Shown: piece by piece, positions 34,858-43,548 of the stretch
Layout: every line of letters starts with the position of its first letter
How positions within the stretch are numbered: the first letter of the stretch is position 1
DNA from: Streptomyces sp. NBC_00523
GTDB lineage: Bacteria; Actinomycetota; Actinomycetes; Streptomycetales; Streptomycetaceae
Assembly (NCBI RefSeq): GCF_036346615.1
Contig: NZ_CP107836.1
Location: 7,175,235-7,239,234 of the forward strand
DNA length: 64,000 bases
Direction of reading: 5' to 3'
Notes under the pieces: generated by a model
What the model was told of the DNA's origin: nothing
The model's database searches: none
The model's input: only the letters and a program-made list of their open reading frames with translations
Position numbers and translations under genes: made by a program

Positions 34858-36324
34858 GTGATCACATGGGGGGTATCTGCACTTTCCCACGACGCGTCCC
34901 TGGCCGTTGTGCAGGATGAGAAATTTGTTTTCGCAGCGCATTCAGAACGCTATTCCCGGATCAAGAACGATGCTTTACTCCATCCCGAGCTGATCCGAGA
35001 AGCCAGAACTTTCGGCGCGCCGGACGAGGTTGTCTGGTACGAACGCCCGTTGCTTAAGAAACTGCGACACATGCGAGCGGGTCAATGGCATCACGCGCTG
35101 TCGAATTCCGACCTACCCAGTCGGTATCTGCGGTCGATCGGCCTGCCACACAGGACGCCCGTCTCCTACGTGAGGCATCACGAAGCGCACGCCTGGGCCG
35201 GAATCGCCACAAGCGGATTCGACTCTGCAGCCGTCATCGTCGCCGACGCCATAGGGGAGTTCGATTGCTTCACCGTCTTCTCCTACTCCCCGGAATCAGG
35301 CCTTAAACTTCGCTACCGGCGCCGCTATCCGCACAGTCTCGGGCTGCTGTACAGCGCCTTCACCCGACGGTGCGGTTTCAAGCCCAACGAGGACGAGTAC
35401 ATACTCATGGGCATGGCCGCCTATGGGCGGCCTCGCTACGCCGATGACATCCTCGACACATGGATATCCCTGGACACGCCGGGCTACTCGCTGACGTCTA
35501 ACGTCCACCGGGGCATCGGAGGGTGGCTACCCGACGCGCGCCCCGAGGACCTCGCTGCCAGCATGCAAGTAGTAACCGAGAGGGTGCTCGTCGAGGCCGC
35601 GTCCTGGGCGCGCAAGGAAATCGGTGCTCCCAACCTGATCCTCATGGGCGGTGTGGCGCTGAACTGCGTCGCCAACTCCGCCATCGCCCGCGAAGCCGGC
35701 TTCTCCCGCCTGTGGATCTTCCCCAACCCAGGGGATGCCGGTTCGAGCCTCGGCGCCGCCGCCGCCCATCTGCGGAAGCCGTTGCGATGGAGCGGGCCAT
35801 ACCTGGGAACATCTATCCAGCGTGACCTTGACATCCCGGCGGTGGTGAGCAGTCTGAGGACGGATGGCATGGCTGCCGTCGCCAACGGCCCTGCGGAATT
35901 CGGGCCGCGAGCGCTGGGTAACCGGTCTCTCCTCGCCGACCCCCGGTCGGCGGACATGAAGGACCGCGTCAACGGGGTGAAGGGGCGTGAGAAGTTCCGG
36001 CCGTTCGCGCCCATGATCCGCGAGGAGCTGCTCCACGACTACTTCGACGTCCCCGTGCCGAGCACCCCGTACATGCAGTTCACCGCTCGGTGCCACAGAC
36101 CAGAAGCATTTCCCGCCGTTGTGCACGTAGACGGCAGCAGCCGGGTCCAAAGCGTCTCCCAGAGCGAGCATCCGGTCCTGTACGAACTGCTCCGGCAATG
36201 GGAGGACGCGTCAGGCTGCCCCGTCCTCCTCAACACGAGTCTGAACTCCCGTGGGGAGCCACTGGTGAATACCTGGCGGGAAGCCAAAGCCTTCGGCGAC
36301 AGGGAAGGAGTGCGCGTCCATTGA
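34858..36324 (+). CDS. Carbamoyltransferase, NodU/TobZ family, phage-type short form
   Basis: 488 residues from GTG 34858. The N-terminal Kae1-like ATPase domain shows SHDASLAVV, YVRHHEAHAWAG (~106) and GGVALNCVANSAIA (~264). The YrdC-like transfer domain shows FGPRALGNRSLLADPR (~348), REKFRPFAPMI and PVLLNTSLNSRGEPLVN (~459-475). It uses carbamoyl phosphate and ATP to form a carbamoyl-adenylate and transfers the group to a hydroxyl. It ends right after the NTSLN block (REAKAFGDREGVRV), like phage-encoded forms, whereas NodU/antibiotic enzymes are ~60 residues longer. The next gene starts within its stop (TTGA), so they are translationally coupled. Confidence 0.9.
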   Translation: MITWGVSALSHDASLAVVQDEKFVFAAHSERYSRIKNDALLHPELIREARTFGAPDEVVWYERPLLKKLRHMRAGQWHHALSNSDLPSRYLRSIGLPHRTPVSYVRHHEAHAWAGIATSGFDSAAVIVADAIGEFDCFTVFSYSPESGLKLRYRRRYPHSLGLLYSAFTRRCGFKPNEDEYILMGMAAYGRPRYADDILDTWISLDTPGYSLTSNVHRGIGGWLPDARPEDLAASMQVVTERVLVEAASWARKEIGAPNLILMGGVALNCVANSAIAREAGFSRLWIFPNPGDAGSSLGAAAAHLRKPLRWSGPYLGTSIQRDLDIPAVVSSLRTDGMAAVANGPAEFGPRALGNRSLLADPRSADMKDRVNGVKGREKFRPFAPMIREELLHDYFDVPVPSTPYMQFTARCHRPEAFPAVVHVDGSSRVQSVSQSEHPVLYELLRQWEDASGCPVLLNTSLNSRGEPLVNTWREAKAFGDREGVRVH

Positions 36325-37073
36325 CCCCCCTGACGTCTCACCCCGTCCGCCTTCTCGTCGCCAACGGGTGCAGCTACACCCGTGGAGCAGAACTGGGGCG
36401 GGCACAGGATGCGTGGCCGACCCTCGTAGCCAATGCACTGGATGTGCCTTGGGTCAACCTGGGCTGCGACGGAGGCTCGAACCGGCGGGTCGTTCGCACC
36501 ACCGTTGGCCAACTAGACCGCCTGGCCGCAGAACACCGGGTGTCCGTCGAGGAAGTTTTGGTGATCTGTATGTGGACCGGCCTCTCCCGTCACGAGTGCT
36601 TCACGCGGCGGCGGGACAAAGGGCACGGCTACCGACCGAACCTCCCCGACGAGTTGCGCTGGCACCGTTTGAGCAGATGGCGGATCCAGATCGAGGACCA
36701 ACTCTCCGAGGCCTACTACCGGCACCTGTGGAGCGCTCAAGGGGCCATGACCAACTTCGCGCTGGACTGGCTCATGCTCGACGGATACCTGCGCTCCAGA
36801 GGCGTTCAGGGCAAGTACGTCTTCGCATGGGACGTTCTGCGATTCCGGCAGGACGAGCAGACTCGAAGGCTTCTCAGCGGCCTGGACCCGGCAACCGTCT
36901 ACGGCGGTTCGGTGACGAACTCGCGAACATCGTTCTATACGGACATCATCGGCCGATTCCCGACCGGGGATATGCAACACCCGCTCGAGGAGGCCCACGC
37001 TTCCTTCAGCTCCTCCCTCACCGACTGGCTGCGGGACCACGGCATCAGGGATACCACCCCGAAGCCCTGGTAG
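36321..37073 (+). CDS. SGNH-hydrolase-like protein coupled to carbamoyltransferase
   Basis: 250 residues from TTG 36321, which overlaps the previous stop; GGAAGGAG (36303-36310) fixes this start. The N-terminus LLVANGCSYTRGAELG matches the block-I Ser region (NGCSYT-x-G) of phage and actinomycete SGNH-like proteins. VNLGCDGGSNRRVVRTT follows, and GDMQHPLEEAH near the C-terminus would supply the Asp/His dyad. It may be an esterase or acyltransferase acting on the same substrate as the carbamoyltransferase. There is no signal peptide, so the substrate is cytoplasmic. Confidence 0.72.
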   Translation: MTPLTSHPVRLLVANGCSYTRGAELGRAQDAWPTLVANALDVPWVNLGCDGGSNRRVVRTTVGQLDRLAAEHRVSVEEVLVICMWTGLSRHECFTRRRDKGHGYRPNLPDELRWHRLSRWRIQIEDQLSEAYYRHLWSAQGAMTNFALDWLMLDGYLRSRGVQGKYVFAWDVLRFRQDEQTRRLLSGLDPATVYGGSVTNSRTSFYTDIIGRFPTGDMQHPLEEAHASFSSSLTDWLRDHGIRDTTPKPW

Positions 37074-37147
37074 CCCTTCGCATGCATATCCGGGCTGGAT
37101 TGATGAGGGTGATGAACAGGCGCTGGATCTCTTCGCGAGACGCGGGA

Positions 37148-39538
37148 TCAGCCCGACCGGTGCGGACGGGGGAAGTGAGCGTGTTCGTCGGCGCGAACCA
37201 CAGCCAGAAAGCGTGGGCGAGCCTCGCGAGAGTGGGGTCTGTCAATCGAACGGTGTAACGAGGGTGGTTGGGGCCACTGACGGGCGGCGGAGAGTCGGCC
37301 GTCGAAGGTGATGTCGAAGGCGTTCAGGGCTGTCTTCCAGCGCATGGTCCAGCGGGCCTGACCACGGCCGGTGGGGTCGAGCGACGTGATCGCCGTGTAG
37401 GCGCACTTCAGGGCGGCGGTCTCGTTGGGGAAGTGTCCGCGGGCCTTGACCGCCCGCCGGATACGCGCGTTCACGGACTCTAAGTACACCCCCTCACTCG
37501 ACAGCCACCGTCGCCTGCCATGCGCCCGGGCGCATGCCTGTACGCGCATGGCATGCGATGCGTTGAACGGCAGAATCGTGACCGCGACGTGCGGCAGTTG
37601 CTCCAGCGTCTTCGCCATTTTCTCGCCGGTGCCCCGGTGGAGGAGTTTGCCGAGGGCGTTGGCGTACATCCGCCGGGGCACGAGCACCGTCAGGGACGTG
37701 TTTCCGTCCTTTGTGGTCCGGACGGCGAGTTTCCGCATCGCGTGACGCAGCCGTCGGTCGGGGCAGGCCACCAGTTCCAGTTCGACCGAGGTCGCGGACG
37801 TCGATGCCCAGAGGGCCGACAGCCGGCGTGCGTGTGCGTCGTCGATGGAGAAGTGGATGGCCCGGACGGTGTCCGGCCGCAGCTCGTGGGCGTACCGCAA
37901 GGCTTTCAGCGAGGCCAGGTCAAGCGTCTCGACGAGGACGAACACCTGGTGGCTGCGCGTACGCGGCCGGTCCGCACCCGTGGGCAGTCGCTCCAGGGCG
38001 GCGGCTTCGCGCCGGTACTCGCGGTTGATCCGAATCAGTACCCAGACCCCGAGCGGGAAGACCACGACCACCAGCCAAGCGCCTTCGGTGAATTTCGTGA
38101 CGGCGAAGATCAGTACGACGGCGGCGGAGACGACCGCCGCGAGCGCGTTGACCGTGATCTTCACCCGGCGCAGGCGCCCTCGCCTGCGCAGGTGATAGGC
38201 GGTGAGGCCGGCCCCGGCCATGGTGAAGGCGGTGAACACGCCGATCGCGTAGAGGGCAACGAGCTTGTCGACGCTGGCGCCCGTGACGAGCAGCAGGGCC
38301 AGCGAGAGAGCGGCCAGGGTGACGATGCCGTTGGAGAAGGCCAGCCGGTGCCCGCGCCGGGTGAGCACCCGTGGCAGGAACCGGTCCTGTGCGACGAAGC
38401 TGGCCAGGAACGGGAACCCGGTGAAGGGGGTGTTGGCACCGGTGTAGAGGATGAGAGCGGTCGCGAGCTGGACGAGGACCAACCCCATGGTGCCGAGCGT
38501 CCCGCTTCCGAAGGCGAGCCGTGCCTCCTGAGCGATGACGGTCGGGGTTCCGTCAGTGTACGGGACGGCGTGGGTGAAATGCGCGAGCGTGGAGACGCCC
38601 AGGACCAGGAACGCGAGCACGCAGCTCATGGCGATGAGGGTGTGCCGGGCGTTTCTGCCCTGTGGTTCACGGAAGGCGGAGATACCGTTCGAGATCGCTT
38701 CGATCCCGGTGAGGGACGAGCCGCCGTTGGCGAAGGAACGCAGCACGATGAACAGCGACGCACCGTAGAGCCAGCCGTCGCCGGGAGTCCCCGGCGGAAC
38801 CACCCCGGGAGCACGCAGGTCGGCGTGCGGCAGCCCGCCCGTCAGCGCCCGCACCGCCGCGACGAGGAAGACCAGGCCCATCGCGGCGATGAAGAGGTAC
38901 GCGGGCAGGGCGAACATCCGGCCCGCCTCGCGGACCCCGCGCAGGTTGCCGTACGCGAGCAGCGCGATCACCACTACGGAGACCGGCAACTGCAGATGGT
39001 CCAGCCCCGTCCAGCCGTTGCCGGCCAGATGGGCGAGCGAGATCAGCGCATTCGTGCCGGCCGATACCTGGACGGCGACCGTGACCACGTAGTCGACCAG
39101 CAGCGCCACGGCGGCGACCTGAGCGACGTTCGGCCCGAAGTTCTCCCGGGCCACCACATAAGAGCCCCCGGCCCGGGTGTAGATCGTGACGACATCGCTG
39201 TAGGAGAGCGTCAGAAGGAGCAGCACCAGCAGAATCGCACCGGTCACCGGCATAACCAGCGTGAAGGCCGCTGTTCCGACCACCGGTACCAGAACCCGGA
39301 GCATCTCCTCGGAGCCGTACGCCGACGAACTGATGCAGTCGGAGGCGAGTACACCGAGCGCCGTCCGGTTCCCGAGCTTTTCCTCACCGGCACTTTCCGT
39401 GGTGAGCGGCTTTCCGAGAAGCCGCCGCTTGACGCGGTACATCGGCCGATCAAGGGTCATGCGTTCATTGAACGCGCGGCGGGCCCGGGACCGGGCAGAC
39501 ACGACGGGCCGGCAGGTCCGACTCCCGGTTTCCGCCAT
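37148..39538 (-). CDS. APC-superfamily permease fused at its end to an IS256 transposase tail
   Basis: Residues ~27-680 form a cationic-amino-acid/APC-type permease. The N-terminal YRVKRRLLGKPL is followed by LGNRTALGVLASDCISSSAY, ~12 hydrophobic helices and a cytoplasmic C-terminal region (FVLVETLDLASLKALRYAHE). The reading frame then passes, near residue 690, into IS256-type transposase C-terminus (SVNARIRRAVKARGHFPNE, RWTMRWKTALNAFDITFDGR) and continues to 37148. The native permease end has therefore been lost or extended. The start is uncertain (39538 or ATG 39460). Substrate unknown. Function may survive, since only the tail is affected. Confidence 0.8.
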   Translation of the reverse strand: MAETGSRTCRPVVSARSRARRAFNERMTLDRPMYRVKRRLLGKPLTTESAGEEKLGNRTALGVLASDCISSSAYGSEEMLRVLVPVVGTAAFTLVMPVTGAILLVLLLLTLSYSDVVTIYTRAGGSYVVARENFGPNVAQVAAVALLVDYVVTVAVQVSAGTNALISLAHLAGNGWTGLDHLQLPVSVVVIALLAYGNLRGVREAGRMFALPAYLFIAAMGLVFLVAAVRALTGGLPHADLRAPGVVPPGTPGDGWLYGASLFIVLRSFANGGSSLTGIEAISNGISAFREPQGRNARHTLIAMSCVLAFLVLGVSTLAHFTHAVPYTDGTPTVIAQEARLAFGSGTLGTMGLVLVQLATALILYTGANTPFTGFPFLASFVAQDRFLPRVLTRRGHRLAFSNGIVTLAALSLALLLVTGASVDKLVALYAIGVFTAFTMAGAGLTAYHLRRRGRLRRVKITVNALAAVVSAAVVLIFAVTKFTEGAWLVVVVFPLGVWVLIRINREYRREAAALERLPTGADRPRTRSHQVFVLVETLDLASLKALRYAHELRPDTVRAIHFSIDDAHARRLSALWASTSATSVELELVACPDRRLRHAMRKLAVRTTKDGNTSLTVLVPRRMYANALGKLLHRGTGEKMAKTLEQLPHVAVTILPFNASHAMRVQACARAHGRRRWLSSEGVYLESVNARIRRAVKARGHFPNETAALKCAYTAITSLDPTGRGQARWTMRWKTALNAFDITFDGRLSAARQWPQPPSLHRSIDRPHSREARPRFLAVVRADEHAHFPRPHRSG
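37235..37490 (-). mobile_element. IS256-family element, 3' remnant with one terminal repeat
   Basis: The terminal repeat GGGTCTGTCAATCGAACGG (37235-37253), typical of IS256-family ends, precedes the last ~70 codons of the transposase in the same orientation as, and in frame with, the permease. The rest of the IS is missing, so the permease gene joins it by deletion. Confidence 0.75.
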
Positions 39539-40071
39539 GCCTGCTCGGTCAGAAGCACGAGGCCGGCGTTCTGGGACACGCCGGTCCGGGCGGCGAGGCT
39601 GTGTTGCGGGTGTACGCGTGGACGAGCTCGGCGGGGAACGAGGCCAGGCCGTCCGAAGCCCCGATTACGGATGGCTGAGAGTGCGGCGGCGTGGAGGAGG
39701 GCGAGCAGAACGCGGCGGCGGTCGAGCTGCGGCCGCCGCCCGGTCAGCCATCCTGCACTTCGCCCTGGGCGATCTCCACGTTGTGATGCCGACTCACGAG
39801 CCCTGCAGCGGCTCCGTCGCCAGTTCCGGCTGCGCAGGCAAGCAGCAGGCCGGCGTTCGACGAGCAGTGTGGCGGATGCCGGTTCTGGATCGCGCTGAGC
39901 GGTGAACTGGGCCTGGACTGGGGTAATGGAGGGCACCTGCGGACGCTGCCGCACTCCGAACGGACGCGGTCGGATGGTCGGTCCGTGCGACCGGATGTGC
40001 ACTGGAACGAGCGGCCCCGTTCGGCGGACCGCGGGCTGCTCACGAAGCAGCAGACGATCATGGAGAACCTC
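39539..40071. other. 533-bp gap without a recognisable gene
   Basis: Contains the promoter region of the lipoprotein gene and two short direct matches (AGGCCGGCGTTC at ~39560 and ~39850). No convincing coding region, RNA or IS end is seen. Confidence 0.35.
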
Positions 40072-40629
40072 GTGAAGCGGCACATCAGGACTGTTGCCAC
40101 GTTTGCTTCCGCCCTGCTGATCACCACTGCGGCGGCCGGGTGTTCGGACGACCGCGGTGAAGCCGGTGTCAGTGCCGCGAAGACCCATGACGCCGCGGAC
40201 AAGGTCGATACTGGCGTGGTGCCGGCGGCGAGCTCGTCGGCCGATCCCGCGGTCGACGTCAAGAACGGCACCTACGGCAAGATGCTGGTCGACCAGAAGG
40301 GCAGGACGCTCTACCTCTTCGAAAAGGACACGAAGAACAAGTCGCAGTGCAAGGGCGACTGCGCCAAGGCATGGCCACCCTTCATCGCGAAGACGGCCCC
40401 GACCGCCGGTGACGGGCTGAAGAAGGACCTGCTCAAGACCACCAAGCGGGACGACGCCTCCAAGCAGGTGACGTACAACGGGCATCCGCTGTACCGGTTC
40501 GCCGACGACCAGAAGGCCGGTGACACCAACGGGCAGGACGTGGACGCTTTCGGCGCCAAGTGGTTCGTCGTCGGTCCCGACGGCAAGAAGATCACTACCA
40601 AGCCCCGGACGAACGATAGCGGCTACTGA
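40072..40629 (+). CDS. COG4315-type (Lipoprotein_15) secreted lipoprotein
   Basis: About 185 residues from GTG 40072 (GGAGA 6 bp upstream; ATG 40060 also possible). The signal peptide ends in lipobox ITTAAAGC. The mature part carries two copies of the 'secreted repeat of unknown function': GKMLVDQKGRTLYLFEKD followed by GDCAKAWPPFIA, and VTYNGHPLYRFADDQKAGD with DAFGAKWFVVGPDG. Proteins of this family are membrane-anchored; some sit beside redox proteins. Followed after 38 bp by a cupredoxin and then a membrane protein, suggesting one extracytoplasmic redox or metal operon. Confidence 0.85.
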   Translation: MKRHIRTVATFASALLITTAAAGCSDDRGEAGVSAAKTHDAADKVDTGVVPAASSSADPAVDVKNGTYGKMLVDQKGRTLYLFEKDTKNKSQCKGDCAKAWPPFIAKTAPTAGDGLKKDLLKTTKRDDASKQVTYNGHPLYRFADDQKAGDTNGQDVDAFGAKWFVVGPDGKKITTKPRTNDSGY

Positions 40630-40667
40630 CCTCCGTCCCGTCCGGCCAAGAACCGCTTGGAGACTCC

Positions 40668-41072
40668 ATGCCCCGCTCCCTTCCTGCCGGCGCGGCCCGG
40701 TTCATCGCGGCCACCGTCTGCGTCCTCGTCCTGGCAGCCTCCGCCGGATGCTCGAACGGGGGAGGGGAAGGCGGCGACCGACCGACCGAGTCGGCCACCA
40801 GTGCGGCCACGAACGGCGGCGGAGCGAAGATCACGATCAAGGACTTCAAGTTCCGGCCGGCCTCTCTGACCGTCCCGCCCGGGTCGAAGGTCACCGTCAT
40901 CAATAGCGACACCACCACGCACACTCTGACAGCGTCCAAGGGGAGCCTCTTCGACACCGGAGACATCGCCCCCGGCAAGAGCGTCATCATCACGGCACCG
41001 GTGCGGTCGGGCGATTTCCCCTACACCTGCACGATCCACCCGTTCATGAAGGGCATGCTCACCGCCAAGTGA
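40668..41072 (+). CDS. Cupredoxin-domain lipoprotein
   Basis: 134 residues. Signal peptide with lipobox LAASAGC, a Gly/Ser/Thr-rich linker, then a plastocyanin-like beta-sandwich. Type-1 copper ligands are visible: His in SDTTTHTLTA (~83) and Cys-His-Met in YTCTIHPFMKG (~120-128). Predicted to bind one blue copper ion and carry electrons at the outer membrane face. Between the COG4315 lipoprotein and a 4-TM protein on the same strand. Confidence 0.9.
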   Translation: MPRSLPAGAARFIAATVCVLVLAASAGCSNGGGEGGDRPTESATSAATNGGGAKITIKDFKFRPASLTVPPGSKVTVINSDTTTHTLTASKGSLFDTGDIAPGKSVIITAPVRSGDFPYTCTIHPFMKGMLTAK

Positions 41073-41116
41073 GCCCTCGGCCGTCGCGCCACCCGCGGCG
41101 TGAATGGAGACCCGCC

Positions 41117-41566
41117 ATGACCACACAGCCGTCCGACCCGCCCACACACCGAGGTGGTGGCGGCCGTTTCGTGAGGGCTGCCGCACGGGTACTCGCCACA
41201 GCCGGTCTCGCCGTGGACGCCTACCTTCACGCGCACCTGGCCGACCGCTTCGACACCATCACATCAGACATAAGCCAGGGCACCCTCTTCCGCCTTGAGG
41301 CGTCCCTCGCGGCCCTTGCCGCACTGCTCGTCCTGTTCTGGCGCCGGCTGCCGGGGGACCTCTTCGCCGCGGCGGTTGCGACCGGCGGACTCGCGCTGCT
41401 ACTCGTCTACCGCTACGTGAACGTCGGCGAGCTGGGACCGATCCCGGACATGTACGAACCCCTCTGGTACGAGGAGAAGCAGACCGCCGCAGTTGCCCAG
41501 GCCGTAGCCGCGCTCGCCATGCTGTACCTACTGCTCACCCGCCGGTTCCGCAGAAGCGCATACTGA
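41117..41566 (+). CDS. Four-helix integral membrane protein
   Basis: 149 residues from ATG 41117 (GGAG 9 bp upstream). Hydrophobic helices at about residues 20-40, 57-77 (LEASLAALAALLVLF), 83-100 (LFAAAVATGGLALLLVY) and 122-140 (AVAQAVAALAMLYLLL). An extracytoplasmic loop contains GPIPDMYEPLWYEEK. No family is recognised with confidence. Its place after two exported lipoproteins, one binding copper, suggests it is the membrane partner of that set. Confidence 0.75.
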   Translation: MTTQPSDPPTHRGGGGRFVRAAARVLATAGLAVDAYLHAHLADRFDTITSDISQGTLFRLEASLAALAALLVLFWRRLPGDLFAAAVATGGLALLLVYRYVNVGELGPIPDMYEPLWYEEKQTAAVAQAVAALAMLYLLLTRRFRRSAY

Positions 41567-41680
41567 ACGGCTGTTACGCGGCCCCCGTTACTGAGGTTGA
41601 ATTCGTGGAGTCGCGGGGTACCCAGGCGCGGGTCGGATGGTCAGGCTGGTCTCGGCGAGGCAGGGGACGGCAAACCGTTC

Positions 41681-41706
41681 GGCTCTGTCTCACATTCGGT
41701 GGTGAC
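41681..41706. repeat. Solo terminal repeat of an ISL3-family element
   Basis: GGCTCTGTCTCACATTCGGT(GGTGAC) differs by one base from the end of the ISL3-family element at 55980-56005. The sequence beyond it is unrelated, so only the tip of a former insertion remains. 41567-41915 otherwise holds no recognisable gene. Confidence 0.7.
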
Positions 41707-41915
41707 GGTAAGTCATGACGGCCACGGGCAGGGCGGCCACGAAACCGCAGATCGGCGCCTCATAGCCGGCCTTCACAAGAATCCGGCCAATCAATTGGTC
41801 TTCAGTAGTGAGAGTTCGCCGCGGCAAGCCCGGTGGCCCGGCATGATGCCGTCCGCCTCGAAACATCCAGGTCAGGACGCTGGCCGCACTCTCCGCGAGG
41901 TGGACATGCTCAACG

Positions 41916-42368
41916 TCAGCCCGCTTCGGTACCGGACTGCTCTTCGTGGGCATGCTTGAGCGCCATCCGCGCCGCGACCACGCCCTCGCCGAGCTGCGCC
42001 CAGTACGGGTGCATCGACACGGTCGCGCTCAGCTCCAGGAGCTCGGCCCGGTACCGCGTGACCTGCTCGCGCTGCTCAGGGGAGTAACCGGGGCTGTCGG
42101 GCTTGGCGGAGCGGTACCCGGACTGCGGCTGCGCATCTGTCTCCCAGCCGGGGAGCAGCTCGGCCGACCACGGCAAGCTCTTGGCGTACTCGTCGTAGGC
42201 GGCACGAGTGCGATGGAGGGCGAGCTGCGCGTCGCGCAGGTCCTGGGGGAAGGCGTACGTGGATATACCTGAATAGTGCGAATGTTCGAATTTGCTTTGC
42301 GAGGCCACGCCGATCCCGCCAGGTGTACTCACCTGGACGGCCGCCGTCAGATGGCCCGCCCTTGGCAA
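41916..42368 (-). CDS. Conserved actinomycete hypothetical protein
   Basis: 150 codons. The core TYAFPQDLRDAQLALHRTRA, SLPWSAELLPGW, GYRSAKPDSPGYSPEQREQV and VVAARMALKHAHEE is a pattern I associate with a conserved helical protein of Streptomyces plasmids and integrative elements. Function unknown. The native start is probably just before STYAFPQD (~42257), but the codon there is ATA. The first ~37 residues may therefore be non-native, and the gene may be 5'-disrupted. Confidence 0.55.
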   Translation of the reverse strand: MPRAGHLTAAVQVSTPGGIGVASQSKFEHSHYSGISTYAFPQDLRDAQLALHRTRAAYDEYAKSLPWSAELLPGWETDAQPQSGYRSAKPDSPGYSPEQREQVTRYRAELLELSATVSMHPYWAQLGEGVVAARMALKHAHEEQSGTEAG

Positions 42369-42497
42369 CCATCTGCACTCAGTGCATCGCTCGTCCTTGC
42401 CGTGCCCCGGCCTCCTGCTGGTGCTGCTCCTTCAACGCCTAGCTAGTGCTCTGACCGGGACGGTTCGCCGGGTTGGTGTCGCGACGGGGAGGACGAT

Positions 42498-42875
42498 TCA
42501 GGAGGCGGACGGCTCGATCTCGCCCGCGAAGACGATGATCTGGTCGATGAGGCTCCGCCGCAGATGGACGACGTCCGTTCCCGCGAGCCGGGGGCCTCCG
42601 TCAGGTGTGGTGAAGACCCACTGGTACCGGGCCCATTCGTCAGGCATGTCCACCGCTGAGCAGCGCACCATCGTGCCGGTTCCCGCCGGGTGGCGCCGGA
42701 TGTCCAGCACGAACCGCTCGACCGCCGCGATTCCGTCGCTGCGACCCAACGGTCCCCAGAAGACCACGTCTGAGGTCAGGGCCTGGGAGAGCAGGGCAGT
42801 CACATAGCTGTCGTCCGAGGCGTTGAACGCGGAGATGAACATGTCGATCGCGGAGCGTGCGGTCTCTTCCTGCAT
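42498..42875 (-). CDS. SnoaL/NTF2-like protein
   Basis: 125 residues from ATG 42875 (QEETARSAIDMFISAFNASD). The helix-rich start, then VVFWGPLGRSDGIAAVERFV and the closing strands (ARYQWVFTTPDGGPRLAGTD, VVHLRRSLIDQIIVF) form the cone-shaped SnoaL-like fold. Such proteins are cyclases, isomerases or small ligand binders. Isolated gene; substrate unknown. Confidence 0.75.
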   Translation of the reverse strand: MQEETARSAIDMFISAFNASDDSYVTALLSQALTSDVVFWGPLGRSDGIAAVERFVLDIRRHPAGTGTMVRCSAVDMPDEWARYQWVFTTPDGGPRLAGTDVVHLRRSLIDQIIVFAGEIEPSAS

Positions 42876-43009
42876 GCCCCAGTAATACCAGCCGCTTCGC
42901 GGCGCTCGTCCCACGAGCCGCACTCCGATCACGGTGAACCATCCCGGTCACAGCACTAGATGCCGCGGGGCCGGGCTTCGTAGCGGTCGGGATGGTTCAG
43001 CCCTCGCGG

Positions 43010-43200
43010 CCGGTGCTGGGCCGAAAGTCGGGCATTCCGAGCTGGACAGAGTCGTGCCGTTGGGTGACGCGGTTCATCGCGGCCAGCTTCTCGTGCGCCG
43101 TGGCGAGGCTCACCTCCACGCCGCGTCGCCGAGCCAGCCCTGTTGCTTGGCCTCGGCGACGCGGTCGGGAGGTTGTCGATGCTCTCGCGCAGGCGCCCGG
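43010..43200 (-). pseudogene. Decayed C-terminal remnant of a recombinase-type protein
   Basis: Three successive frames give RLRESIDN, DRVAEAKQQGWLGD and VEVSLATAHEKLAAMNR...LGMPDF. Together these match a tail (IRDN-x-RIAEA-x-GWLGE...LGMP) that I recall from actinomycete mobile-element or integrase proteins. At least two indels separate the pieces. Non-functional; family assignment tentative. Confidence 0.35.
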
Positions 43201-43253
43201 CCTGCGCTGGGCCGGGCCGTAGGGCCGGGCACCTGATGCAGGCTGCTCTGAAC

Positions 43254-43490
43254 TTACTGCCGAGCCTTGCTCGTAGTCACGATCTCAATGGCGACTTGGA
43301 GTGGTGTTTCCGCATGTCCCAGTAGTGCCCGGGTGATTGCGATCGCCTGGATGACGCTCATGCCGCGCTCGGCAAGGAAGGTCTGGACGGCTTCCATTCC
43401 GTCGCTCTGCAGGACTGGTCGGGACTCCTCGACCATGGCGGTCCAGCATGCGGCCTGCTCGGGGCTTAGCCCGACGACGTGGTCAAACAC
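43254..43490 (-). CDS. Small hypothetical protein
   Basis: 78 residues from GTG 43490 with GGGAAGGAAG upstream: FDHVVGLSPEQAACWTAMVE..., then QTFLAERGMSVIQAIAITRA. Predicted all-helical and cytoplasmic. I do not recognise it. The ribosome-binding site and codon bias support a real gene. The IS5-type element lies 58 bp upstream and may have displaced its promoter. Confidence 0.5.
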   Translation of the reverse strand: MFDHVVGLSPEQAACWTAMVEESRPVLQSDGMEAVQTFLAERGMSVIQAIAITRALLGHAETPLQVAIEIVTTSKARQ

Positions 43491-43548
43491 GACTGCTTCC
43501 TTCCCATGCTGAGCCGATGGATTGTACTCAGAGGTCGTTTTCGTCCAA

